A stretch of DNA of 64,000 nt, from the NCBI GenBank assembly GCA_028456385.1, contig JALNQF010000001.1, positions 248,001 through 312,000 on the forward strand, written 5' to 3'. Below the pieces are notes generated by a model. That model ran no database searches and was not told the origin of the DNA. It was given only the letters and a program-made list of their open reading frames with translations. This document shows positions 42,255 to 51,452 of the stretch, one piece after another (within the stretch, counting starts at the first letter, position 1; each line of letters starts with the position of its first letter). The DNA comes from Ophiosphaerella korrae. Taxonomy: Eukaryota > Ascomycota > Dothideomycetes > Pleosporales > Phaeosphaeriaceae. A program made the position numbers and the translations under genes.

Positions 42255-45009
42255 CTAGTCGTCCATCGGCTTGTCCTCGAGCGTCACGCCTCTAGATCCT
42301 GCCTCTTCGCCTCTCAGACTGCCGGTCGAGTCGCGATTACCCCTCGACAGCCCACCAGCGGGCTTTCTGGGAAAGGGCACCCGCGTGCTAGATGGCGCTG
42401 GATGTTCAACCGGTGTTGCTGCCGTAGGAGTAGCCACCATGGCCTCCGAAGTGCCATTTGTGCTTGCTTCATCATGAGTCGGGCTATCGGGGTTGCCAGG
42501 CACTTCAAGAGAGCTGCGGTTCATTGTGTTTCTTCGTGTCTCCGTTGGCGACGAAGTGTTGACAGGGAAACGGGTCTGGCTTCGATCACGACGGTGAGAC
42601 CCAGTGCCTCGATTGGGAGCCGGCGATGTTGCCCGTGGGGAGCGCTGAGCAGCAATGGCTCTTTGGCGCTCCTCCATATTCGCCCGACGGTTGCTCTCGT
42701 CGGTTGAAATAGCACGCGGGCGCTGGGCGCCAGACGAAGAGTGCGTGAGGGTGCTGGCCCGCTTCAACTCTCCAAAGATTGCATCCTTATGAGCAAAAAG
42801 ATCGCGCACTAGGCGGTAGCTGTAACGCTCGTTCATGCTCAACGTCGACTCCTGTCGTGGTCGGAGGACACAAGGAGCAAGTGCGTTTGCAAGAGCAGTA
42901 ACATAGGCCTCGTCCGCCGAAGTCAACTCAATGAGGCGAGTGAAGTGAGTGCAAATGGCATCCAGGGTGGCAATGTTGGCAAGGCGTAGCTGACCAAGTG
43001 TGGATTGTAAAACAGAAACGCGAGTCTCCTCCGTCACATCAGTTGCAGTGGTACTGTAAATAGTCTTGACAATCTCATACACATGCGAAGAAACGAGGGA
43101 GTCTGTTAAAATTAGTCAAGTGTTGAGTATTGAGTGTTGGACACCAAAATATATATAACGTACCAGGAAGCTCCAAAAGGTAGAGTTTGAGGGCGCTTGC
43201 GACGATTGGTATATCGTATTTCTCGAGCACTTCCTCCGAAAATCGCTTGCCGGTATTAATGTTGCTACGTAGATCGTGAGTCTGCGCCAATGGGACGTCT
43301 ACGAGCCAGATTCCACGACGTGCCTCATCGCCCTCCAAGTCAGGATAGTGATTGTCTAAGAAGGTTAGAATCGTGGTAATCAGGACAGGAACACGCTTTT
43401 TGTCAGAGCGAGCTCTAGCTTCAAGATCGACGCCAAATGTTTGCTCTACTAACGTTAGTATAAGTCATATGGGGCTTGGTTTAAATCATACCATCCACTG
43501 AGTTGTAGTAGTTCTCGTAAGTGGTGACTCTGGGGAGGAATGGGCCGGTCCTGTAGTTCTCGAGCATATACCGAAGGTCACCTAAGGGCTGAACGGTCTC
43601 TTGGAATAGCATCATCTTGTCTACGGTGCTCTGTAGACTGGGTATTACGTTACTGACAGCGCCAGAGAAATCCAAAATGACAGCCTTGATAGCTTTGAGC
43701 CTGTCTAGCTCGCAGCGTTCCATAAACTTTAGGTGATCAACCATGGCCTCTTCTAGGTTGCAACGCAATGAGTCGAGCTTCTTCACAGATGCCTTGTAAC
43801 GCTCATCGGACTCACGAGCCTCACGTCGGAGCCTCTCTGAAGGTGTCTCATTTGGATATTGATTGTTTAGAGGATTCCAGCCCGAAAGATACTCGCCCAC
43901 AGCACCAACGGGAGAATCTGGAGTGATGCTGTCATTCGACATTTGAGACATGCCGGTTGACGAGCGTGCAAGAGGCTGCTTCTTCTCAGGCAGCCCGGTG
44001 ATTGTGAAGGCTTTCGTCTTCCACTGGTAATTCATCCTAGAGCTATTCGCGAAGGTCTGTCCAACATTGCCAACTAGACGCAGGAAGCCATTATTGACCA
44101 AGTCTTGGCCGATCCTCTCCGCATAGCTTACACTGGTAGCGGACAGGTGCTTCTGGATGTACTCGGTGATATCGGCGCCATTGGAGCAGTTCTGGTAAGT
44201 TCCGAGGATGGGCACCTTGACTTCACCCAGTTTGATAGTGTTAAGCATGTGGGTCAGGATCTTCTTGATCTGCTCAGGCTGGTATGTTTCGTCGCCAAGG
44301 TCAATGGGGTCCTCCTCGCTGTCCTCGGGGGCAGTCATCTGGATGGTGGGAACTTTGGCCTTAGGGCTTGCTTGGGCAGCCTCGCTCTGTGGGTCCTGGA
44401 AGGCCAGCTTGTCCTCCTCCTCGAGATCCTCGACCAAACGGCACTTGTTGTAATACTGCGAGCGGAACTTGCGCACCGCCTCGGCTTGGCGATCGTGTAT
44501 TTTGATGCGCGACTGGAGGTCATCTTGCGAGTTCTGCACGCGGGCCGCATGTGCCTCACACCAGCGACCAAATGGGTTCACAACGAGCTCCCGAATGTTG
44601 GACGCGATCTTCTTGTGGCTCGAAGAGGCAGATTCCATCTCCGTCTTGACGCCTTCGTAAGCCTAATCACGGTCAGCTGCAGGTTGGAGAGGGCAGGGTT
44701 GCGGCAGCTGCAGACCTTTCGCACACTGGCGCCCTCGTCTCTGTTGAAGCCTCCTCCTATGCGCTCAGAGGCCGGGCCAATGCCAGCCAAGGAATTTCCA
44801 TACAGCTCTTCGGCATCGGCTCGCATGCGGGCGACGGTGAGGATCTGCTGGTTTTCCTGGACGCCCTGTTGGAGCTTGCCAAACAGGACCCCGAGACCTG
44901 GCTGTGTCAGTACTCGTGTGTGCATGTGCTACGCAGGCGTAAGCCATGTTGGGCCCGTACCTCCAGCATAGTCGCTGGACCAGAAGGACGCCGCAAAGCC
45001 TGTCGTCAT
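42255..45009 (-). CDS. F-BAR / DEP / RhoGAP protein (Rgd2-like)
   Basis: Five exons (45009-44961, 44897-44716, 44662-43492, 43445-43164, 43102-42255) encode 843 aa. The N-terminal F-BAR half (SSDYAGGLGVLFGKLQQG, then SNIRELVVNPFG) is interrupted by a DEP domain at about 205-290. The second F-BAR helix pair follows (NLEEAMVDHLKFMERCELDR). A RhoGAP-like domain spans about 470-640, coded across three exons. A Ser/Pro-rich tail ends the chain. The order matches yeast Rgd2, a GAP for Cdc42 and Rho5, and fission-yeast Rga7/Rga8-type proteins. Where active RhoGAPs have an arginine finger in a GIYRVSG-like loop, this protein has GIWLVDVPLAQ, with no Arg at that place. GAP activity is therefore doubtful. 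Confidence 0.9.
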
Positions 45010-45587
45010 GGTGGCGGATGGTGGCTACAGTCTCCTCTTGGGCGGGGGTCGCAGCACGCCGTCGCGAGCGTGGTCGAGATCAGTTGGCAGTGGAGTGGGT
45101 AGACCGAAATATGGGGAACGGGCAAGCACAGCTGCCGTGTCGTAGCGTGGAGCCGCGTGGAGCGCAATAACAGGCTGGGCGGCACAAACAGCGCCGAAGT
45201 CAGGGTGTGGAAGGAGAGGGCCAACGATAGAATGGGGGCAGAGAGAACAGAACACAACAAAACAGAACAGAGTGAGAGCCGTCAGGAGTTTTGCAGTCCA
45301 GCTGTGGCTCCAACGGGTGGCAGAGCTGAAGTTCAAGCCTAACCCTGCACCTGGTCGCTGCTGACAGGGTCACGTCTCTCCTACCCAAGCCTTACCCTAT
45401 GCGCCGCCCGCTAGCAACGTGCCACGATAAAAATATCTCTCTATTCACTGCCCCGTGCTTTGCCCTACCCGAACTAGGGCCGAATGCTGTCATTGCTTCA
45501 CCCTACCAAGCTTCCCCACTACCTGGACTGCCCTGACCTTCTCCTTGCTCGGTAAACGGACCCGCCCACGATTCAAGACTTCCTAAA
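45010..45587. promoter_or_regulatory. Divergent promoter, RhoGAP protein / GGTase-I beta
   Basis: 578 bases between divergent start codons. The Cdc43 side is rich in C and CT immediately upstream of its ATG. Nothing else is seen; the open frames here on both strands are short and featureless. Confidence 0.45.
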
Positions 45588-46883
45588 ATGGCGCCGACGA
45601 CTATCTCCGAGTCCCACCTCAACTACTCCAGACATATCAAGTACTGGAGGCGAAATCTGAAAACCCTCCTGCCACATTTCTACACCAGCAATGACTCCAA
45701 CCGCATGCTCCTGGCCCTCTTCACCGTCTCTGCCTTGGATATCCTCGGCGACCTGGACTCCGCTCTGTCCACAGAAGAGCGGCAAGGTTACATCGACTGG
45801 GTTTACAACTGCCAGCTGCCAGCAGGTGGTTTCCGACCATGGCCAGGGTCTGATTTTGGGGCGCTGAGTAGCGACGCAAACAAGAGATGGGATCCGCCGC
45901 ATATACCCGGCACCTTTTTTGCACTCCTCGCGCTGGTCGTGTTGGGAGACGATCTAGAAAGGGTCAAAAGACGGGAGATTTTACAGTGGCTGCTTAAGAT
46001 GCAAAGACCCGAAGGTAGCTTTGGAGAAACAGTAAGCGAAGATGGGTTTGTCCATGGTGGTAACGACTCAAGGTTCGGATACATGGCCACAGCCATCCGC
46101 TGGATCTTGAGAGGTCAACTCGTAGGTCCTTGCGATGGCGTGCCAGACATTGATGTTGACGGTTTTGTCAACTGCGTACGTCAGTCAGAATCCTATGACG
46201 GAGGCATATCAGAAGCCCCGTATTCTGAAGCACACGGTGGCTTCACCTGCTGTGCTATAGCTGCACTGTACTTCCTTGATCGCTTGCCGCTACCCCCTTC
46301 TCAAGAATCAGACGGCGTCTTGCGTGGAATTACCGACCTCCCACATACCCTCAAATGGCTGGCCTCGCGGCAAACAGCCACATTAGACAATGATGATGGT
46401 CTTGATACATTTGACGAGGAAACTGATACATCAGAAACCTACCATGATGCACATTCATTCGTTAAATTGGGCTCTTATTTGCCCAAGCAGGCAGAAGTAA
46501 GCATCCAAGGAAAGCTGAATCCCTCTTTCGAGCTTCAATGGGTCGGTGTAAACGGACGATGCAACAAGGTGGCAGACACATGCTACGCATATTGGGTATC
46601 AGCACCACTAAAACTACTCGGCTATATGGATATCGTCCAGCAAAAAGCCATACGTAAATGGCTGCTTGATAAGACGCAGCATATGGTCGGAGGATTTGGA
46701 AAGGTTACAGGAGATCCGCCGGATATGTACCATTCCTTCCTCGGGCTCATGGTATTGGCTATGTTTGGAGATCCTGAACTTCAAGATGTTGACGAGGCTT
46801 TATGCATAACAAATCGGGCGAAGCGGCATTTAGAGTCCTTGTCATGGAGGAAAAAGATATTGAGCACCGCTGTAGAGACGTGA
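45588..46883 (+). CDS. CDC43: Geranylgeranyltransferase type I beta subunit
   Basis: Single exon, 431 aa. It opens SHLNYSRHIKYWRRNLKTLLP and DSNRMLLALFTVSALDILG, the pattern of GGTase-I beta rather than farnesyltransferase beta. Prenyltransferase alpha-alpha repeats follow (GGFRPWPG, GSFGE, YDGGISEAPYSEAHGGFTCC, GGFGK). The zinc site is complete: Asp and Cys in GRCNKVADTCYAYW and His in DMYHSFLGL. The enzyme attaches geranylgeranyl to CaaL-ending Rho/Cdc42 GTPases together with the shared alpha subunit (Ram2), so it controls membrane targeting of polarity GTPases. The gene diverges from a RhoGAP-type gene, a suggestive but possibly accidental pairing. Confidence 0.95.
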   Translation: MAPTTISESHLNYSRHIKYWRRNLKTLLPHFYTSNDSNRMLLALFTVSALDILGDLDSALSTEERQGYIDWVYNCQLPAGGFRPWPGSDFGALSSDANKRWDPPHIPGTFFALLALVVLGDDLERVKRREILQWLLKMQRPEGSFGETVSEDGFVHGGNDSRFGYMATAIRWILRGQLVGPCDGVPDIDVDGFVNCVRQSESYDGGISEAPYSEAHGGFTCCAIAALYFLDRLPLPPSQESDGVLRGITDLPHTLKWLASRQTATLDNDDGLDTFDEETDTSETYHDAHSFVKLGSYLPKQAEVSIQGKLNPSFELQWVGVNGRCNKVADTCYAYWVSAPLKLLGYMDIVQQKAIRKWLLDKTQHMVGGFGKVTGDPPDMYHSFLGLMVLAMFGDPELQDVDEALCITNRAKRHLESLSWRKKILSTAVET

Positions 46884-47175
46884 AAAGACATACCTGATTT
46901 TGAAATAAAAAAGAACCCATAGGATCAAACGTAGCCTAAGCACTAGCCGTGCTAACTATGGCCAAGTAAATGCCCAATCCGAGGTAAGGGTAGTTCAATC
47001 ATGCCTACGATGCAAGCCAGCAGCAATGTACCCAAGTCGGTTCGGCTAAACTTCCCGCTCTCCACTTGAGCCCCGGATCCCTGCAACAATTTTCCAGCTT
47101 GATTCAGGACACACCAGACACCGGAACTACACCACTTCCAAATTCTCACCTACTTCATATTGTGTACCGCGCAAC

Positions 47176-47947
47176 ATGGCGCCGCCGAACAAAAAGCGCA
47201 AAATTACCGTCATAGCCCCCGAGAAGATCGACTTCGACCCCACCGCCCGCGAAGAATACCTCACCGGGTTTCACAAGCGCAAAGTCGCCCGCCAAAAACA
47301 TGCCCAGGACGAAGCCGCAAAACGAGAGAAGGAGGAGAAGTTGAGGTTCAGGCGAGAGGTACGATTATTACTCAGCCACTCAGCGAATTGCACGCCAACG
47401 TTACCTTGAAATTCTATTCTGACTACCAACCCAGCTCCGTCAACAGCGCAAAGCCGATCTCGAAAAACACGTTGAGGAAGTAAATCGCCTTGTCAAACAA
47501 GCCAATGGCGAGATCAGCGAATTAGGAGCCTCTAGCGACTCAGACTCGGCCGATGACGACGACTTCTCCGGCTTCGAAGACCCAGAACCAATAAATCAGG
47601 AAGACGAATACATTGACGAGGACAAATATACCACCGTCACTATTGAGAGCGTCGGCATATCACGCGCCGGGTTCTCAAGACCTGGCGATAATGACGATGC
47701 TGATGACGAAAATAAAGCAAGGAATGCTGAAGCCGTAGAGGACGATAAAGTGAATAACGGCAAACCTGAAATAAAGCGAGATGCGAATGGGAAGAGGATA
47801 TGGACAAAGGAGAGACCGAAAACAGAGTGGCCGAAGAAAAAGAAGAAGAAGAAGTTTCGATATGAGAGTAAGGCGGATAGGAAAGTTACAAGGATGAAGG
47901 AGGGGGCGAAGAAGAGGAAGCAGAAGGAGGCAAGGAGTAAGGAGTAG
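47176..47947 (+). CDS. RRP17: rRNA-processing protein Rrp17 (Nop25 family)
   Basis: Two exons (47176-47358 and 47435-47947, 76-nt intron) encode 231 aa. The Nop25 signature is at the N-terminus: EKIDFDPTAREEYLTGFHKR, then KVARQKHAQDEAAKREKEEK, a long basic helix. An acidic Asp/Ser patch lies near residue 90 and the C-terminus is very Lys-rich (WPKKKKKKKFRYESKADRK), a nucleolar localisation signal. Yeast Rrp17 is a nucleolar 5'-3' exonuclease for 60S pre-rRNA maturation. No extra domain is visible. It follows Cdc43 on the same strand with a 292-bp gap and converges on Spp2. Confidence 0.93.
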
Positions 47948-48137
47948 AGTGATTTGCTCGATATCAATAAAGGTATGGCTACACGTAGTGGTATGAGTTT
48001 ATTTGCCACTTGGACATCACTAGCTTTTGACCAAGCAAGTTGATGTGGTATCATTTCTATCTCCTAAAACGCCGTGCAATGCCATCCTCACTTATTCACC
48101 AATTGCAAAGAAAGTCTTGGACTAAACATGCAGAAAT

Positions 48138-49550
48138 CTAATGCTTGTAATGTGTATCATCCTTGTGTCTTCTCTTCCTATCATCCCTCTCGTCATCATG
48201 CTCATAGTCTCTCTCCCTCCTACGCTTCCGTCGGTCGTCAGAGTCGACACTTCTTTCTCTACGGCCTTCATCACGTCGTGGGTCTCGGCTTCTACTGCGA
48301 TACCGGTCACGGCGCTTCTCGCACTTTTCGTCAGGGCTGCGACTGCGAGGCCGATGCTTGTCACGCCGACGCTCGCTGTCGTAATCATCTTCTCTATACT
48401 TGTCTCTACGCTTATCGCGCCAGCGGTCGCTGTCGTAATGGTCGTCCTTTGGGCGGCGGCGTTCATCCCTGCTATCCCGGCCTCGACGCCGCTCACTCTC
48501 GTAATCGTCGTCGCGCCTTCGGTCATGAGATCGGTCGTCTCTCTTGTCTCGCTGTTTTTCGCGCCTTCTCTCATCCTCTTCATCGTCATGGTTGTGTCTT
48601 CGCCGGTCTTTTGCTGGCTTCTCATCCTGTACCATATTTTGTTGCTCCAACTTGATCTTCAACTCTTCTTCAGTAATGATCTCGCCCGTGACTTTGTTAC
48701 GTAGTACCAGTGGATTATAGGTCTCTGGGGGCTTTTTGCCCTTTTGCTTGCCTCCATTCCATGCTCCAAGTTCCATGCCCACCGCTGCTTCTGCTTTTGC
48801 GCCTATGCCGAGTAGCGCCGGGCGCTGCTTGATCACAGTTGCCTTCTTTGCAGCGCCACTCTTATTAATCTCTTCGCCGTCTTTCCAACCCATGCCACGA
48901 AGCAGCGCAGCTCCAAACCCTTCGATTGGTGTCGCTTCGTACGCGTCAAGGGTAGGTGCCTCAGGCGCATCGCGAAGGTCGTCGTAGAGGGCTTCTTGCT
49001 CGCTTCCCATAGGTATAACAAGGTCATCATCCGTTGTTTTATCATTCAGCAACGCGTCGAGAGCTTTTTTTTCAAGTCGTTGCGCTTCTGTTAGATTATC
49101 TTTGACTTCCTCGATCGACTCAGCAGGCTCAGCAAGCTCAGCAGACCCCTCCGCGCCGTTCTGCTGAGGGATCTCCTTCTTGAGAATTGTGAGCCCATAT
49201 TGTTTCTTCGGCTCCTCTACTCGCACCTCCTCAGCTTCAGTGTGCATCTGATTATGTGAAGGCTTCGCCCGGCGCCCTTGTCGCGCTTCACCGCCCCATT
49301 TGCGATTTGGTGGCACCGGTATTATTCTGAGAACTTCTTTTTCTTTCTTACCGCCAATATCAATGGCCCCGCCTTCTGCTGTATCCCAGCCTGAGATCTC
49401 TTGTCTCTTGTTTGAGTCGTCGGCATCGTCATCGCCGAGCGTAAGTCGGGCTCGTTTGATAGTGTTTTGTGCAGAGGCAGCTTTCAGGCTAGCCTTGCCT
49501 CTCAAACCGCCCAGCGACATCTTGAAGCCGCCCTCTTTGGGGGCGGCCAT
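48138..49550 (-). CDS. SPP2: Pre-mRNA splicing factor Spp2 (G-patch, GPKOW family)
   Basis: Single exon, 470 aa from the ATG at 49550. The frame runs upstream to 49640 without an ATG that fits. It opens MAAPKEGGFKMSLGG and contains a G-patch near residue 215 (PIEGFGAALLRGMGWKDGE), the region that activates the DEAH ATPase Prp2 in the spliceosome. A short KOW-adjacent segment (YNPLVLRNKVTGEIITEEE) follows, then about 150 residues of RD/RS-like repeats such as DDYDSERRRDK. Spp2 recruits Prp2 to the activated spliceosome before the first catalytic step. The RD/RS tail is longer than in yeast Spp2. A long hydrophobic antisense frame at 48141-48704 is only the complement of this charged tail. Confidence 0.93.
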   Translation of the reverse strand: MAAPKEGGFKMSLGGLRGKASLKAASAQNTIKRARLTLGDDDADDSNKRQEISGWDTAEGGAIDIGGKKEKEVLRIIPVPPNRKWGGEARQGRRAKPSHNQMHTEAEEVRVEEPKKQYGLTILKKEIPQQNGAEGSAELAEPAESIEEVKDNLTEAQRLEKKALDALLNDKTTDDDLVIPMGSEQEALYDDLRDAPEAPTLDAYEATPIEGFGAALLRGMGWKDGEEINKSGAAKKATVIKQRPALLGIGAKAEAAVGMELGAWNGGKQKGKKPPETYNPLVLRNKVTGEIITEEELKIKLEQQNMVQDEKPAKDRRRHNHDDEEDERRREKQRDKRDDRSHDRRRDDDYESERRRGRDSRDERRRPKDDHYDSDRWRDKRRDKYREDDYDSERRRDKHRPRSRSPDEKCEKRRDRYRSRSRDPRRDEGRRERSVDSDDRRKRRRERDYEHDDERDDRKRRHKDDTHYKH

Positions 49551-50040
49551 GATTGTGGGGGAAATGTGTCTGGCGCAGTTTTGCAACTGAAGATATCGGG
49601 CTGTGAACTGGAAGCGCCACAGTAGATAGTCTAGTACCACGATTAAGCGCTTTTGAAGGCGCCCTGTGAAGGGCGCAATGATGTTATGGGGAAAGACAGA
49701 TGGCTGTACAATTCAGTGGTTCGCAATGACATCGCCCTTGGCGCGCATCCCTGCAAGCTAGCATGGCCAGGCAGTAGCCACAACACGTGAACTCGCTTCA
49801 TGGTACTTCTTGCCAATGTATAGTAGCAACGCCGCTATGAGCACAAAACCATGGACCAACCATATTGCCAACCACGAGGGAGGCAAAGATGTTATATGGC
49901 AGTATAGCAGAGAGCTAGTCAGAAAACAGAGTCACAAAGGCAGAGAGGCAGAAAAAATGTGTGTATGTGTGTGTGATTATTGATTGATGTGCTGCCAAAT
50001 TTAAAGCTACAAATAACACCCTATACAAACAATAACCTGC
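49551..50040. other. Promoter side of Spp2
   Basis: About 490 bases upstream of Spp2. A GT-rich run lies near 49956-49976 (tgtgtgtatgtgtgtgtg). No gene is seen. Confidence 0.4.
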
Positions 50041-50118
50041 TATCAGAAAAATCTTCGATCAAGAGCTCTTAGCAGGCAAGCTTGAACAGTTCCAAGGTTT
50101 AAAATCAAATGCGATGCG

Positions 50119-50454
50119 AACTGATTAATGCTCATCAAGTTTGACCTGAACTTCTTGCAAAGCCGCCTGCATGAGAGTATGTCGCAGACACAGTTAATTT
50201 TGAGCGTATGTGTGTATGGATTTTCCAAAGACGAAATGAACTGATCAATGCTACTCAAGTTTGTCCCGAACCTTGAAGAAGGCATGCCTGCATGAGAGCA
50301 AATCACAGAACACACGTTTGGAGAGGGAGCGTGTTTGTATTCTTTTTTTGTTTTCGATGACGATGACGATGAAGTAAACTGATCAATGCTCACCAAGTTT
50401 GTCCTGAACTTCTTGCGAAGCACGCCTGCATGTGAGCAAATCACAGAACACAGG
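50119..50454 (-). repeat. Three tandem copies of a 75-78-bp cassette with splice-acceptor edge
   Basis: Three diverged copies lie at 50119-50193 (A), 50239-50314 (B) and 50377-50454 (C), spaced 120 and 138 bp. The spacers are also partly alike (a GAGCG-TGT-TGTAT string recurs). Read on the minus strand each copy has TCA-CATGCAG or TCTCATGCAG, then about 32-34 nt (GC...AAGAAGTTCAGG...AAACTTG), then a GAGCATT-ATCAG string. In C the core ends exactly at a good donor, TTG/GTGAGC; in B and A that donor is changed to AGTAGC and ATGAGC. So each copy looks like a small exon with an intact acceptor, but only C keeps a donor. Confidence 0.75.
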
Positions 50455-50736
50455 TTGTGTTGAGTAGATTTATTGTTGGAGGATCGAAGTGATGGAAGGT
50501 GTCGATGTCGAGCCAGCTTAAATATTGAATGGAAGATGGTGATGAGTTGTGTTGTGATGTGGCTGGAACATGGTTTAACATGCTACAAGGTGTAGTCATG
50601 ACAATGTCATATAAGATGATATGATGAAGCCCATGTAATACAGATAACTGTTGATAATGAGCAAAGCAAGGAGTGGGTGAAGGTCGAACCACTTACTTGA
50701 TGTTGACTGAGTCATGGCGGTAACACGAATGCTCAT
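50394..50736 (-). other. Possible small spliced transcript feeding into the repeats
   Basis: A candidate exon at 50736-50697 starts ATGAGCATTCG (MSIRVTAMTQSTS) and stops at a perfect donor, TCAA/GTAAGTGG. One acceptor lies 49 nt on (ATCAACAG); another is the CATGCAG edge of repeat copy C, giving exon 50425-50394 in frame (SVLRKKFRTNL) before its own GTGAGC donor. The minus strand upstream carries a TATA box and a CT-rich leader. Any protein would be under about 40 residues and is unlike anything I know. A spliced non-coding RNA is equally possible. Confidence 0.25.
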
Positions 50737-50940
50737 GTTTGATGGAGGTGGTTGAGCAAGGTTGTTTGAGACCGACGGTCCCAGTGAAGAAAGCAGACCA
50801 TGTTGAGATGAGTGTGTGATGTCGAAAGACAGAAATATATTTGGTGGTTGAGTCAATAGATACCTCAAAGTTTGAATGATTGGTAATTGAGATAAGTTGA
50901 GGTGGAGTGGGAAGGAGACCCAGAGGAGGGAAGCAGTGGG

Positions 50941-50947
50941 GTTTATA
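50941..50947 (-). promoter_or_regulatory. TATA box candidate (minus strand)
   Basis: TATAAAC on the minus strand (within GGGGCATATAAACCCC), followed by a C/T-rich leader containing CTCCACCTCAACTTATC. TATA boxes this clear are rare in this window, and the usual downstream layout suggests a real start of transcription toward the repeats. Confidence 0.4.
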
Positions 50948-50978
50948 TGCCCCTCCAGAGGGCGCTAGCAAGTCTTAC

Positions 50979-51152
50979 CTAATCATTAGCACGTGTATTT
51001 ATCTTCCCGTAGTTTCGCTGGCGGCGATGGCAAAGTGAAGGCGAGGTGAACGAGTGTCTGGAGGCAGAGTTACGGGTCAGTGCGTTGGCCTTTTGGGCGG
51101 AGTGAAAGAAGGGAGCATCAAAATGTTCATTAACCGGAAAAAAGAACACCAT
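50979..51152 (-). CDS. Possible 57-aa ORF behind a second TATA box
   Basis: ATG at 51152 to TAG at 50979, 57 codons, no recognised domain (starts MVFFFPVNEHFDAPFF, ends in an Arg/Asn-rich tail). It lies about 75 bp downstream of a minus-strand TATAAA at 51230-51225 and just after a T13 run. The stop codon is immediately followed by GTAAGA, so the ORF end doubles as a splice-donor-like site (TTAG/GTAAGA). This may be a non-coding first exon rather than a gene. Evidence is thin. Confidence 0.2.
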   Translation of the reverse strand: MVFFFPVNEHFDAPFFHSAQKANALTRNSASRHSFTSPSLCHRRQRNYGKINTRAND

Positions 51153-51224
51153 AATTTGAACTAAGTGAAAAAAAAAAAAAGTCGGGGGAGTGCGAGAAGG
51201 ACAGAGTGAGCCAGGAGTGAGACA

Positions 51225-51230
51225 TTTATA
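51225..51230 (-). promoter_or_regulatory. Second TATA box candidate (minus strand)
   Basis: TATAAA on the minus strand within CTGTATAAATGTC, about 280 bp upstream of the first one and in the same orientation. Confidence 0.35.
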
Positions 51231-51452
51231 CAGACAGCGGAGGATGGGAACCAATGGACCTTGAGAGGCAACAAGCATCTATCGCTGAGACCAAATGAAC
51301 GCAATGGTAAGTGAGCCCAACAGACAATCAAGGCAAGGCGATTTTGATGCTAGCGACCGAGTGTATTAGCACCACTATTAACAATCTGTACATAAAGCAA
51401 ATATACTACAGAACCAAGAACCAGACTGCAATCATCCAAACCCAAAATGCCA

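Noticed and set aside
48141..48704. 187-codon hydrophobic plus frame
   Set aside because: It is the complement of the Arg/Asp-rich tail of Spp2; such antisense frames look like membrane proteins by codon complementarity alone.
50043..50444. 133-codon minus frame over the tandem cassettes
   Set aside because: Its internal similarity comes from the DNA repeat; it includes the splice-like edges and Ser runs from a GAT/GAC repeat, so a continuous protein is unlikely.
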